Made by a program: the position numbers and the translations under genes
Notes under the pieces: generated by a model
What the model was told of the DNA's origin: nothing
Databases searched by the model: none
The model's input: the letters and a program-made list of their open reading frames with translations, nothing else
Assembly (NCBI GenBank): GCA_026419785.1
Contig: JAODTK010005808.1
Coordinates: 62,001-126,000, forward strand
Reading direction: 5' to 3'
Origin: Sclerodactyla briareus
Lineage: Eukaryota > Echinodermata > Holothuroidea > Dendrochirotida > Sclerodactylidae
DNA length: 64,000 nucleotides
In this document: positions 43,401 to 55,055 of the stretch, in pieces
How positions within the stretch are numbered: position 1 is the first letter of the stretch
How the letters are laid out: the number at the start of each line of letters is the position of its first letter

Positions 43401-44269
43401 TTCTTGTTCATGCCGGGTTTTTGCGCCGCTTCTTGAGACGCTGAGTCTATTGTAGGTCCATATAATGTTATATTAATATTATTTCCTCGCTGGCTGGACA
43501 ATAGAAGAGGTTTTAAAATGGGAGCGAATGGAATTAATTCATCCATCTAAAAGCCATCATACTTTGCACCGTCAGGCAGATTATAAAATAATGTGTAGCT
43601 TCGAAGGGTAACAATCCTCCCGACCGAACCCACCTGAAGTACGGCACATAGTTGCTAGCACAATATGGTGCTGGCCGATATTTTAGCAACACATTCTGCG
43701 ACACATTTTCCACGAAAACCTCGTTGAAGTTGACGATTATTTTCGGCGCACCATAACAGACGTAACAATGCCGCTGTAGTATTCTTGGTGTGGCCGCTAT
43801 GACCAAAATGGGACAGAGTGAGAGTTCTAGTTCTGGTCAACGTCACAGCTGTTTTGCGGTTGTCTTGTGGGCCAGGAGGTTGGTGTTTGTGGAAGGGAGA
43901 GGGGATGGGGGAGGGGTGCTCATGTTGGGCTCAACTGTTCGAACTCTTTAGATTCTCGGTAATGTTTGGTTGTTACAGGTTTGCAATAGGCTTACTGGCG
44001 GTTCATTATAACCCTAGTCACCTCCTGATTTATGAAAGACAATGCAGCAGGTGAAGTTGTGATTTCGAGCTCGAATAGTGCAGAAAGTGGACCCTGGGCG
44101 GTACGTAGCGATTACCCTACCGAAAGACATGCAGCGTGGGATTATGTAGCAGAGCTCCATGGTATCAAAATGATCCCTGACCGTGCAGCAGCTCCTTAAG
44201 GTCGAGTCTTACCATGACAGATTGCAGCAGCATCTGTTGATTGCTCCCCCCCTAACGCCTTACTCCAGT
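43401..44269. other. No feature recognised
   Basis: Sequence flanking the satellite; a GGGAGAGGGGATGGGGGAGG purine run lies near 43900. No coding signal accepted. Confidence 0.5.
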
Positions 44270-46386
44270 GGCGGATCACGACTTTGTTCAACGCACGTCC
44301 ACGCAAAGACACCCCCAGGAGAGGAGGGATACCCCTTCCCATGCCTGAGACACCATCCGTGAGGTACCGGCACACAAGATCGATATTTGTTGCACTTAAA
44401 GGGGGAACACCTATTGAGATACGTTTGCAACAGCGCTTTTTGTTTCGAATAACGGTTATGTTTGCACGTCACCTCCGGGAATGCCCGACGGTTTATTGGG
44501 AGATGGCACCACCACCAGAGGCGATTGAAACCCTCCCTATCTCCTATAACCCTCAATGGTAGCTTGTGCTAGCCACCAATCGAATGTTGACACTTGAAAG
44601 GTTGGACGTAGCACCACATTAATTACGGTCGGAATTATAGCGCTGTGGGTTGTATTATATCGATGTTTGTACGTCACTTACGGGTATGCCCGACGCGTTT
44701 ATTGAGATGGCACAACAATGAGGCGATAGCCCTCCCACTCCTCTACACCCTCCAGGTAGTCGTGCTAGCACAAAATCGATTTGTTGCAGTTGAAGGGGTA
44801 GCACCACATTTGTTACGGTCGGCATATTAGCGCTTTTGGGGTAATCGAGGTTTGCACGTCACTTACAGGTATGCCCGACGGTTTATGGGAGATGGCACCA
44901 CCATGAGGCGATAGCCCTCCCTATTTTCTACACCCTCCATGGTAGCTTGTGCTAGCCAAGATCGCTATGTTGCACTTGAAGGGTTAGCTTAGCACCACAT
45001 TTATTACGTGGAATATAGCGCTTTTTGTTTTTTGTATATACGCTGTTTGTACGTCCATCACAGGGTACTGCCGACGGTTATTGGAGATGTGGCACCACCA
45101 TGATGGCGATTGAGCCCCTCCCCATCCCCGACACTCTCCATGTCGTTGTGCTAGCACAAGATCGATATGTTGCAGTGAAGGGGTAGCACCACACATTTAT
45201 TACGGTCGGATATAGCGTTTTGGTATAATATCGAGTTTGTACGTCACTTCCGTGTTATGCCCGACGGATTATTGGGAGATGGCACCATTCATGAGTCAAT
45301 AGCCCTCCCCAATCCTCGAAACCCTCCATGTAAGCTTGTGCTAGCACAAGATCGATATGTTGACTCCTTAAAGGGGGTGGTAGCAAAACATTATACGGTC
45401 GGATATAGCGCTTTGGTATAATACGATGTTTGTACGTCCACTTCGGGGATGCCCGACAGGTTTATTAGGAGGATGGCACCACATGAGGCGATAGCTCACC
45501 CCATCTCCTACACCCTCCATGTAGCTTGTGCTAGCACACGATCGATATGTTGCACTTAAAGTGGTAGCACCACATTTATTACGGTCGGAATATAGCGTTT
45601 TGGATAATATCGATGGTTTGACCACATCACTTCCGGGATGCCCGACGGTTTTCTTGGAGATGGCACCACAATGAGCCGATACCTCTCCCCATCCTCTACA
45701 CCCTCCAGGGTAGCTTGTGCTAGCACAAGATTCGATATTTTGCCACTTAAAAGGGGAGAACAACATTTATAGGTCGGAATATAACGCTTTTGGTATAATA
45801 TCGACGTTTGCACGTCACTTCGGGTATGCACGACGGTTATGGGGATGGCACCACCATGAAGCGATAGCCCTCCTATTTTCTCACACCGCATGGTAGCTTG
45901 TGCTAGCGCAAAAGGAATCGATATGTGGCACTTAAAGGGGGAGCACCACATTTATTACGGTCGGAATATAACAATTTTTGAGATAATATCGTGTTTGCAC
46001 GTCACTCAGAGGTATACACCGACGGTTTATTGGGAGATAGCACCACTATGAGGCGAACCCCCACATCCCCCACACCCTCCATGGTAGCTTGTGCTAGCAA
46101 AAGATCGATGTATGTTGCACTTAAGGGGTAGCACCACATTGATTACAGTCGCGAATATAACGCTTTTTGGTATAATATCGATGTTTGCACGTCCACTTCC
46201 GTGGTATATGCCCGACGGTTTTGGGGGTAGAAGGCACCACCATAGGCGCTAGCCCTTCCCGTCCCCTACACTCTCCATGGTTAGCTTGTGTTAGCACAAG
46301 TATTCGATGTTGCCACTTGAGTGGGGTAGCACCAACATTTATTACAATCGGAGTAATTAAAACGCTGTTTGGTATATATAATATTC
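44270..46386 (+). repeat. Satellite, about 190-bp unit, left arm (about 11 units)
   Basis: Units run ATCGATATGTTGCACTTAAA, GGGGTAGCACCACATTTATT, ACGGTCGGAATATAGCGCTT, TTGGTATAATATCGATGTTT, GCACGTCACTTCCGGGTATG, CCCGACGGTTTATTGGGAGA, TGGCACCACCATGAGGCGAT, AGCCCTCCCCATCCCCTACA, CCCTCCATGGTAGCTTGTGC, TAGCACAAG. The TTGTGCTAGC mark recurs about every 190 bp (44570, 44762, 44950, 45145, 45337, 45530). The unit contains a perfect 16-bp palindrome, e.g. 45335-45350. Indels between units are frequent. Confidence 0.92.
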
Positions 46387-48070
46387 ACCAAGCTACCATG
46401 GAGAGTGTAGGGGATGGGGAGGGCTTCGCGTCTCATGTGGTGCCATCCCCAATAAAACGTCGGGCATACCCGGAAGTGACGTGCAAACATCGATATATAC
46501 CAAGCGAATATATATTCCGACCGTACAATTAAATTGGGGGCTACCCCTTTAAGTGCAACATATCGCATCTGTGCTAGCACAAGCCACCATGGACAGGAAG
46601 GGGGAGGGGGACGGCTATCGCCTCTGGGGGCCATCTTCCAATAAACCGTCGGGCATTCCCGGAGGTGACGTGCAACATCGATATTTATACCAGAAAAAAA
46701 AGCTGTTATATTCCGACCGTATTAAATGTGGTGCTACCCCTTAAGTGCAGCATGTCGATTGTGCTAGCACAAGCTACCATGGAGGGTTGTAGGAGAGGGT
46801 TGAGAGCTATCGCCTAATGGTGGTGCCATCTCCCCAATAAACCGTCGGGACTACCCGGAGAGTGGGAAGTGACGTACAAACATCGTATATTAAACCAAAA
46901 AGCGTTATATGCCGACCGTAGAAATTGTGCTCCCCTTTAAGTGCACAAAAATTTATCTTGTGTGCACAAGCTACCATGGAGGGTTTGTAAGGGGCTGGGG
47001 AGGGCTAGCGCCTCATGGTGGTGACATATCCCAATAAACCGTCGGGCAGACCCGGGGAATGACGTGGCAAAACATCGATTAATTATACCAAAAAGCGTTA
47101 TATTGCCGACCGTAATAATACTTGTGGTGCTACCCCTTTAAGTGCACATATCGATCTTGTGCTAGCACAAGCTACCATGGAGAGTGTAGGGGATGGGAGG
47201 GGCGATCGCCATGGTGGTGGCAATTCTCCCATAAACCGTTCGGGCATACCCGGAGGACGGGAAAGGGACGTGCAAACATCGAATTATACCAAAATGCGAA
47301 TTCCGACCGTTAATTACATGTGGTGCTAACCCTTTAAGTGCAACATACGGATATTGGTGCTGCATAGACACCAAGCTACCATGGGGCGGTGTAGGGGGAG
47401 GGAGGGCTATCGCCTCATTGTGATGCCATCTCCAATAAACGTGGCATACCCGGAAGTGGCGACAAACAATCGATATCTATACAAGAGGCGTAGTGACGAC
47501 TAATAAATGTGGTGCTACCCCTTTAAGTTGCCAACTATCGATCCTTGTTTTTTTTTTTTTTTTTTTTTTTTTTCTGGCTAGCCACAATGCTACCCTGGAG
47601 AGTGTAGGGGATTGGGAGGGCCTATCGCCTAATGGTGGTGCCATCTCCCAAATAAAACAGTCGGGCATAACCCGGAAGTGACGTACAAACATCGATTTTA
47701 TACCAAAAGCGCTTTATCCGACGCTAATAATGTGGTGCTACCCCTTTAAGCGCAACTTATCGATCTTGTGCTAGCACCAAGATACCCCAGTGGGGGGTGT
47801 AGGGGAGGGAGGGCTATCGCCTCATGGTGGTGCCATCTCCCAAATAACCGTCGGGCATACCCGGAAGTGACGGTTCGCGAACATCGCATCTTATACCAAA
47901 AGGCGTTATATGCGACCGTACTAAATGTGGTGCTACCCCTTTAAGTGCACCATATCGATCTTGGCTAGCACAAGCTCCAGAGAGTGTAGGGGAATTGGGG
48001 AGGGCTACGCCTCATGGTGGTGGCCATCTCCCATAAACCGTCGGGCATATGTGACGTGCAACATCGGCGT
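46387..48070 (-). repeat. Satellite, about 190-bp unit, right arm in reverse orientation (about 9 units)
   Basis: From 46387 the same unit appears reverse-complemented: AAGCTACCATGGAGAGTGTA, GGCGATAGCC's complement, ATAAACCGTCGGGCATACCC, GGAAGTGACGTGCAAACATC, GTGGTGCTACCCCTTTAAGT. The AGCTACCATGG mark recurs at about 46390, 46773, 46970, 47170 and 47373. The last unit breaks off near 48070. A T-run of about 27 bases interrupts one unit at 47548. Confidence 0.92.
47548..47574. repeat. Poly-T tract inside a satellite unit
   Basis: A continuous T-run next to CTTG, replacing the usual TTGTGCTAGC part of that unit. Confidence 0.9.
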
Positions 48071-48429
48071 TAATCTGCTTCCGTTCTATGTAAATAGTGT
48101 TTCAGATACCCTGGCATTAGAGAGAAAAAAGAGAGATTAATAATCCTTGTATACGCAAGTATGCATTTTCGAACGATCCTTCCAATTCCAGAGCAGAAAT
48201 AAATGATTAGCAGGAAAAACCTTCCTATCTGGCGGAAGAATTTAGGGTTTATTTTTTTGAAGAGGGAACATTTGCGGCGGAAGTGCATCAAGTTTTAGGT
48301 GTCCGCTACCCGCCACACCGCGCAGCGACATTGCCTCTTGTCATCTCTGATCCCTCTATTGCTGGCCTGCCGTAGTGTCCCTTTCGTGTTCTTCTTCTCC
48401 ATCGATGCTGCTTGTCGGGGTTTGCGACA

Positions 48430-48590
48430 CTTCAATCACTACACCGCAACAATACTGCGAAAAAATCGTGCTAGAATATGTGCGGAGAAGTGATGCTAGC
48501 AAAATATCGTGCTAAAATATGTTGTAGAATGTGGTGGTGCTAGAAAAATATGGTGCTAAAATTATGGGCGTTACGTAATTTCAGGTGGGG
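48430..48590. repeat. Short GTGCTAAAATATG repeats
   Basis: AATCGTGCTAGAATATG, TATCGTGCTAAAATATG, GGTGCTAGAAAAATATG and GGTGCTAAAATTATG follow one another: four diverged copies of an about 17-bp motif. Confidence 0.6.
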
Positions 48591-49290
48591 TCCCGACGAT
48601 GGTTACTTGAGCGACGCAGCCTTTAAGTTTTTACAAACCGTTCTAAATAAGTTATAACGGCGTTGTCTTTCAAATTTTCTCTAATTGTGCAGAACAATAA
48701 CCCCCTGAAACGGAGTCAGAAACGATGAAATGAAGGAACAGGAAAGGTAGTAAGTAGTTGATAACAAAAATATATATATGTAGTGAAGGGAATAACATTT
48801 GTTCCTTCCTTTGCCAATTATATTTCCCACCCACGTGATAAGTTGCATTGATAGGGCACACTCGTGATTTAGGATTATGGTCGCCTCGCTGGCCGACGAT
48901 GATGGTGAACATGAAAAAAAAAATGTCAAAAATGACGAACTAAGAAAAACAGTGGTAGATTTATTCTGAAGAATATTTATTTTTTCTGTGGGAGAAAATT
49001 GACAACAGTTCCTTTCTCCACTAGAAACTCCTTCACCCGTAGGGACCGGAAATGTTGTGAGTTGCGATGGTCGTAGGCTCCAATGAAGCTGACTGGAGGG
49101 AAGTTTCTTGCGATCACAAACTTTTTCCAGCACCTGATAAAATCTGTCAAAAGTTCCTGGTGGTGGGGCCTCTGAGGACTACCTTACCTGTTGAATGTCA
49201 TAGTTCCGGTTCTAGCGGCTGTTATAATTTCAATGGATTCTCCTCAGAATCAGAAGGATGTTGAATTCCAGCCCTAATTGCTGCTAGATT

Positions 49291-49596
49291 GTGCTTTCGC
49301 ACGTCATTTTGGTGGGTTTACAGCCATATTTAGACATCGCGTTTGACCGTTATTCGAGGCCTTCAGATGAGTCACGCAAGAATGAAAGGGCTGTTCATTT
49401 GTCGCAACCACGGTTGACTCACCCTTCGTTGCAGTTAGTACTTTCTCAAGAGGAACTGCATTACGTAAACATGTGTCGCGGAATTTTACATGCAACTGAT
49501 ACAAGTGTATATCAGCGTTGGAAAAATGCACAAAAAGATGGGATCATTTATAAAATAAAACGTTTCTCACTTCCCAACCAACAATTTGATAAATGA
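49291..49596 (+). CDS. Unassigned open reading frame, 101 codons
   Basis: The longest non-repetitive open frame in this part. The product is hydrophilic, with a C-terminal half around L-S-Q-E-E-L-H-Y-V-N-M-C-R-G-I-L and S-V-Y-Q-R-W-K-N-A-Q-K-D-G-I-I-Y-K-I-K. I do not recognise the family; the style is that of proteins carried by mobile elements. No splice or promoter support, so it may be chance. Confidence 0.2.
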   Translation: MLSHVILVGLQPYLDIAFDRYSRPSDESRKNERAVHLSQPRLTHPSLQLVLSQEELHYVNMCRGILHATDTSVYQRWKNAQKDGIIYKIKRFSLPNQQFDK

Positions 49597-50705
49597 ACCA
49601 TACACCAGAGTGACTAGGGAGTATGTTACTAGGTTGGAACATCCTCATTTTAAATCAACCAGAAGCACTAAAACAAGGAACTAGGACCCTTTTACGAAAA
49701 AAAAATCTCAGGGTAATTCAGAGCAAGAAATTCATTGCAGTGATATTTTCATGGTCCGTGACGATTCCAGCCTGTTTTTGGAGCAGAATTCTGTTCCCAG
49801 CATGTTCCCACTTCAAGGAGGTCAAAAGGCTTTGTGGTTTACCCCCTGGGAGAGGTGAAACCAGGATATAGTAGCTTCCCTGGAACATTTTGTAATTATA
49901 TTCCGATTAGATGCCTTGAAAAGTCTCCCTGTACAGAGTTGGATATTGCAAGGAATCAATAGCATAGTTCGTCTTGTTATAAGCTCATGCAGTGAGGCTG
50001 GTTAGCATGTCAGTACAGACAAAGTCGGTATGAACAAAGGTTGGGCGGTAAGGGTAAGACAGTATTCAGCGCGGAATCACTGGTATGACTCTGAGGCGTA
50101 CCAATGATTGCTTGAGCAACGTTCTTATAGTAATCTGTCTATGTTGACAAAGTAGAATCTCTGACTAAACATTCCTTGCTCAAAACATATATCAGTAAAG
50201 GACCTGTATATTTATTTCTACGTAGTCTTGGTTAAGAAGTAGCTGCGGTCTTCAACTTCGTTGCAAAAATGATACGGATTAGTTTGTGCCTTCTCGCTAT
50301 TGTATATATCAGTGGCGAACCCATACTCTAGGAGTGTACGATCTAGTGCCATATAGACCTATGTGAGAAGCGCGACGAAATTGAGCACAGTCACGGCGTG
50401 CCCGTGTTGAACAAGACTACATTCTACCAAGCTTAAAACCCAATAACATAATGGTCATGGTGGAAGTATGCAAACGAATGGACGAAGGGACTGATTGTGC
50501 TACTCAGACGGCAACTAAGATGTATTGCACTTCGTATGAGCCTTTAAGCTCAAAAATGTCACCCAAATAATGGTTGAAAAAAAAAGTTTTATTGAAGATT
50601 GATTTCCCGGTAGAAGTAGCAGATATGAATGTTCTCCTCTTTTGGGTTGGCGTGTGTGTAATGTGGTACTCTAATAAGACCACTCCTACTCTGAACGTAG
50701 GTGAG

Positions 50706-50965
50706 CCTATGAGCGGTGAGGTGGCAGGAACGGTAGAGGATCCGCCTGCAATGCCCGAGGTCCCTGGTTCGAACCCCAGTGTCATCACAGACACCAACTT
50801 TCACCCCGCTCTTTCTCGTGTAGGAAAGATGGCTGCACGAGTGAAGCTGCTCTCGTCTGTCGGATGGGACGTTAAATTGCGGTCCCTGGAGCAGAATTCC
50901 TTTCCCCTTCCTCGTTAAGCTCAGTGCACTCGTCGAAAAGAGTAGGCGAGATTCGCCGGTGGGTC
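50706..50965 (+). mobile_element. tRNA-derived SINE
   Basis: An A-box-like GGTGGCAGGAACGGTAGAGG at about 50720 and a perfect B-box GGTTCGAACCC at 50766 are followed by a body with GTCTGTCGGATGGGACGTTA and AATTGCGGTCCC. That body type is familiar from tRNA SINEs of marine invertebrates. The 3' part is shared with 38985-39110. Confidence 0.75.
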
Positions 50966-51242
50966 CTTCCACACCAAAAACTGGAGCCTCTACAATTCGG
51001 ACTAAGGATTTCCTTAGTCAGCTGAAGCACCTCCGGGTGGAAGCATAACACGAGGCGTGTAAGTAAAAGGTGAGCCATTCGTCCCGTTCGGTAAAACGGT
51101 TGTGGAAACCATAGGCTTATTCCCAATTCAACTCTGTCCCCTCGTTGCCCTATAATTTTAACCTACACGTACAAAATTACCCGAGAGCACTTATAAAATC
51201 TCATGCCTGCGTACATTGTGTGTGCCACAAGGGCGGCGATCA

Positions 51243-51325
51243 TGGGGGGGGGGGGGGGAGAACCGCGCCCCCCCCCAATATTTGGGTGAGGGGGACGCAA
51301 TGCATTTTGTCCCCCCCCCCCCCCG
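51243..51325. repeat. Paired poly-G and poly-C tracts
   Basis: A G-run near 51244-51258, a C-run near 51269-51277 and a longer C-run near 51311-51324 flank ATATTTGGGTGAGGGGGACG. The arms could fold back on each other. Confidence 0.7.
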
Positions 51326-51657
51326 ATATTTCAGCTCGACTACTATTTCGCTGTCACTGTATCCGCCATATCCAATCAGCAACCGTGTTTTAACAATGCA
51401 AAATGACTTAAATGGATCAAGTTGAGTGAATTTTGGTGCTCCATATCCGAAATTGCGGCGCGCCGCGCGGGTATCTTATGTACCGGTACTGTTCAGACAT
51501 ACGATGTGCCTTGTGCAGACATATTATGTTCCTTAACAAAAAATGCCTGGAATTTACTCCGGGTTGTTCTTAATTATCAATGGAAGAAGGGTTCTCCTCA
51601 ATCCATATCGTTTGCATAAGATTGGCTGGAGCGTGGAGTTTTAAATTTTCTTCACGG

Positions 51658-51930
51658 GTGCGACCACTCGTTGAAAGTTGGGTCACGGTCCCACATACTA
51701 TCACTTATGAGAGCACACGTGGGGCCTCGAACTGCGGCCAGGGAAGTGAGGGAACGCCACAATAATTGCGATGTCAAAATGAAATGATTCAAAATTAAAG
51801 TGGAGAAAAGGCTAGGTCCAAATATTGCCTGAATTTTCGATGGAATCATGCCCCAAGTGACAAAGACGGACGTCTCGCCTCGAATACCTCAAACGTGAAC
51901 AAATTTTGTGTTTCGCGCGTATAGTGGTGG
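51658..51930. repeat. Direct repeat, copy 1
   Basis: GCGACCACTCGTTGAAAGTT, CGGCCAGGGAA, AACGCCACAA, ATGATTCAAAATTAAAGT and TTTCGCGCG appear in the same order as in 52672-52900. Confidence 0.7.
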
Positions 51931-52534
51931 ATTTTGTCCCGTTGCTTTCCGGTCATCTCCGCACACCATATGGACTTTCGCCTCATCTGCTCATTGGCCC
52001 CCTAACTTATACATATTGTGAGGTGGAATCATACAACAACATTCTCATTGACCTTGAAAACTACAATCACCTTTTTTGATTACTAACAATTTGCCCTCCG
52101 GTCCGTTTCCTCCTCCCTCGACGCACGCGGCGATTTGGAACTGCAGTAGCCTAGGCTAACAGACTGCTTGGATTTTCAGCGCATGTTTTCTCCAGATAAC
52201 TGCTACTCGGAAGTTCCCTGCTCTTTCGGGCCATGACGTCATATCATGGTTGGGACAGTAGAGCTAAAGCTAGCTAAATGTCCCAAATTTTGAGTGAGAT
52301 CCTGTTTTTCCTATTGAAGCACAAATGGTTGGATATTCTGGCCAAAATGTTTAAAGTCGTAGCAGCCTAAACCGGGGTCTGACACAAGTTTAAATTTTCC
52401 ACCGAATACCGAATTTTGTGACACAAATGCAAGTTTTGAAGCTTGGTACATGAGCCTGAAACGCCCGGGAGATGTCATTTCCGGCCCTCTGGCACGGGCT
52501 TGCGCAAAAAATTTCCTTTCCCCGAAAATGTCTG

Positions 52535-52598
52535 TGCCCCTCCCCCCCCCCCCCTCCCCCCCTCCCCCTCCCCCCCTCCCCCCCTCCCCCCCTCCCCC
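52535..52598. repeat. C-rich low-complexity tract
   Basis: Runs of five to twelve C separated by single T over about 60 bases. On the minus strand it would support G-quadruplexes. Confidence 0.9.
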
Positions 52599-52671
52599 GT
52601 ATGAAAAGGTCTGGTGACGCCATTGCTATTTGCGAATTTGAATTAGAGTGTTAAGCAATCAATTTATGGGG

Positions 52672-52900
52672 GCGACCACTTGTTGAAAGTTGGGGTGCAT
52701 GCGGGGTGCACATACTAAGCTAATAAGATAGCCATCGAATATTCGGCCAGGGAACGCCACAAATCGTGTAAAGACATGATTCAAAATTCAAGTAAGGATA
52801 AGTTTATATCCAACTATTGCCAAGGGGAGGGGGGGGAACAAAATGACTTTACGATTGATGTTCGAAGTGAAAAAAAAAAAATCGTGAGCGTTTCGCGCGC
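52672..52900. repeat. Direct repeat, copy 2
   Basis: Second copy of the segment at 51658-51930, offset by 1012 bases, somewhat diverged. Confidence 0.7.
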
Positions 52901-54564
52901 AGTTGGGGTTTTGCTTCTGTGTTATACCATTTGGCCACTGTCTTGTCCCTGGTTGGAAGGGTCCCTCCCATGCGCTTGTGTTCCGCAAATAGGATAAAAA
53001 CTGGGGCCGTAATCTTTGAGTGAAAAACGCAGCCTATCTAAGTGAAAGGTCACAAGGGTTCAGTGCAATGTCGTTGGTCAAATTAGATTCTGCAAAATCT
53101 CGCGCTTCGCGCGAACGTACTGGTTGTTGCCATTGCCCATTTCCATTGCTTCTTTTATTACCTCACTGTAACCTCACTTGCATGGTATTTTGGAATGTCA
53201 CAGCACCCAACGCAACACCTTGAAATTGATGCCTGAAGCGATAAGTTTTGGAGAACCTTTCCTGAAATAACATGTTTCAATTTTAAGAATGGTGCCTATA
53301 TGTCCCATATGGCACGGGAAGTGCCGTTCCTGCAATCTAGGGGGTCTGTCAAACGTTAAATTTCCTTGTACGCTCAGTGCGCAACCCCTGGGGCGCTCCG
53401 CGAGTGGATTATCTGTCTGGTCCCCCCAATCGCCAACACAAATCGCCGCCCTTGGTGTGCCAGATTATAGTTTTTCCAGCTAACGATAACCTGCTACGTA
53501 CAAGTCAGCTTTCATCTTTGAACTGTGATATTTCGACATTCTGCTGAATATGCTATTGTAATAAGAAGTGTTAGGTATGGAATTGGGTGAATTTCATGGT
53601 CATGGACGGTTCGTGTCAACGACAAGTTATTGTAGGTGCTGCCATCAAACATTCTGACAGTTGACTCTGGGCAATCATGCATGACGATACCGCCCTGATA
53701 ACGTGTTTAGTGACGATGGCATCACGCATCGGTCGTTTAACGGGAGTCTGGTGCCCCTGGTTTAAGGAAAAAATATAACCCAATATATGCAAGTCATGTA
53801 GGTACTTCCACCATGACGCAACAACTGTGTATAGGTGACGAGGGGCAGCGACAACGACGAGGAGAGGGAGGATTTCATTTCAATTCAATCATGACGCCCA
53901 ACGGTACTATGTATTCTGGATTCGTATTCTATTGCTTGCGTATCATGCCGTTATAGTAAAAAAAAGTAAGTTCACATATTATTGACGCAATCGAAGTAGT
54001 CCTGTATTAGGTAGGCTCGAAGCGCACCGAACCGATGTGCCGGGAGATCACCTTAAATGCTGTTTCTAGCGTATACCACAGTCAATAAACTTATCTATCA
54101 GGTTTACCAGAGCTGTAACCAAATGACCAACATTTTTCGAGTCAAGTCATATTTGGGGGCCTACCCAAAATATGGTCAAGTCGAGTCACTTCAAAGCAAG
54201 TCACGTACAAGTCAATGAAGCAAGTCATCAATTCTTGTCTCAAGTCGCGACTTTTTACAACACTGCCCTCTACTATATTGGAGTTGGGCAGATTCATTGA
54301 TTTGCTTGAAATACCTGAGAGTTTATTCATGCTTGGTCATTCTCAGTGCTTGCGCTTTGTCTATTGGCTCTGTAAAAAAAAAGAAATGGGTAATATAGGA
54401 CTACATCTAGGCTACATATTGACGTTAGTTAACGATTGATCGGCATTATTCAGAGCTGCCCTATATATTAGAGTAGCAACATCTTTTGCTACCGAGAGGC
54501 AAAATTAGTTTTAAGGCTTTCACCCATACGTAATTGTTACCTCCCAACGTGGTTGTGACTATTC

Positions 54565-54620
54565 CGTACGGAAAATTCGTTCGAATAACAACGCACAACT
54601 TACTATACGTACGGAAAAAT
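54565..54620. repeat. Direct repeat, copy 1 (CGTACGGAAAA element)
   Basis: CGTACGGAAAATTCGTTCGA and ATAACAACGCACA recur at 55002 with few changes. Confidence 0.6.
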
Positions 54621-54845
54621 CCGAAGTGTGATTGTGGGGTGGGTGGAGGATGGACGGGGGGGGTGGGGACCTCTACTTTTATGAGGGCGTCAGAAAAGCA
54701 GGCTTCCTTTTACCTCACCATGCCCCCAAGCTTCAATGCCATTTGGCCCTCTTATTCTCGCGATTATTCAATTCATTCCAGACTTTATTTTTGTCCACTT
54801 CCCTCCTTCATTCCCGATTTTTAGCCTTTGATTTCCCGATTAATT

Positions 54846-54888
54846 TTTTGGGGGGGAGGGGGTGTGAGGGGGGGGGGGGCAGGGGGAC
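54846..54888 (+). repeat. G-rich tract, potential G-quadruplex
   Basis: Consecutive runs of 7, 5, 4 and 12 G separated by short spacers within 40 bases on the + strand. Confidence 0.65.
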
Positions 54889-55001
54889 CTTACCACCCTC
54901 CCACAACCTGTCGTGGAAGCCTGGGCCATGCCGGGACGGCGGGGAGATCATTCGATCCCTTTGTGAGTGGGTACGCTAAAATGCGCCAACACAATTATAT
55001 T

Positions 55002-55055
55002 CGTACGGAAAAATCTGTTCGGATAACAACGCACATATTAAAATACGTGCCAGGT
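55002..55055. repeat. Direct repeat, copy 2 (CGTACGGAAAA element)
   Basis: CGTACGGAAAAATCTGTTCG and ATAACAACGCACA, about 437 bases from the first copy in the same orientation. Confidence 0.6.
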
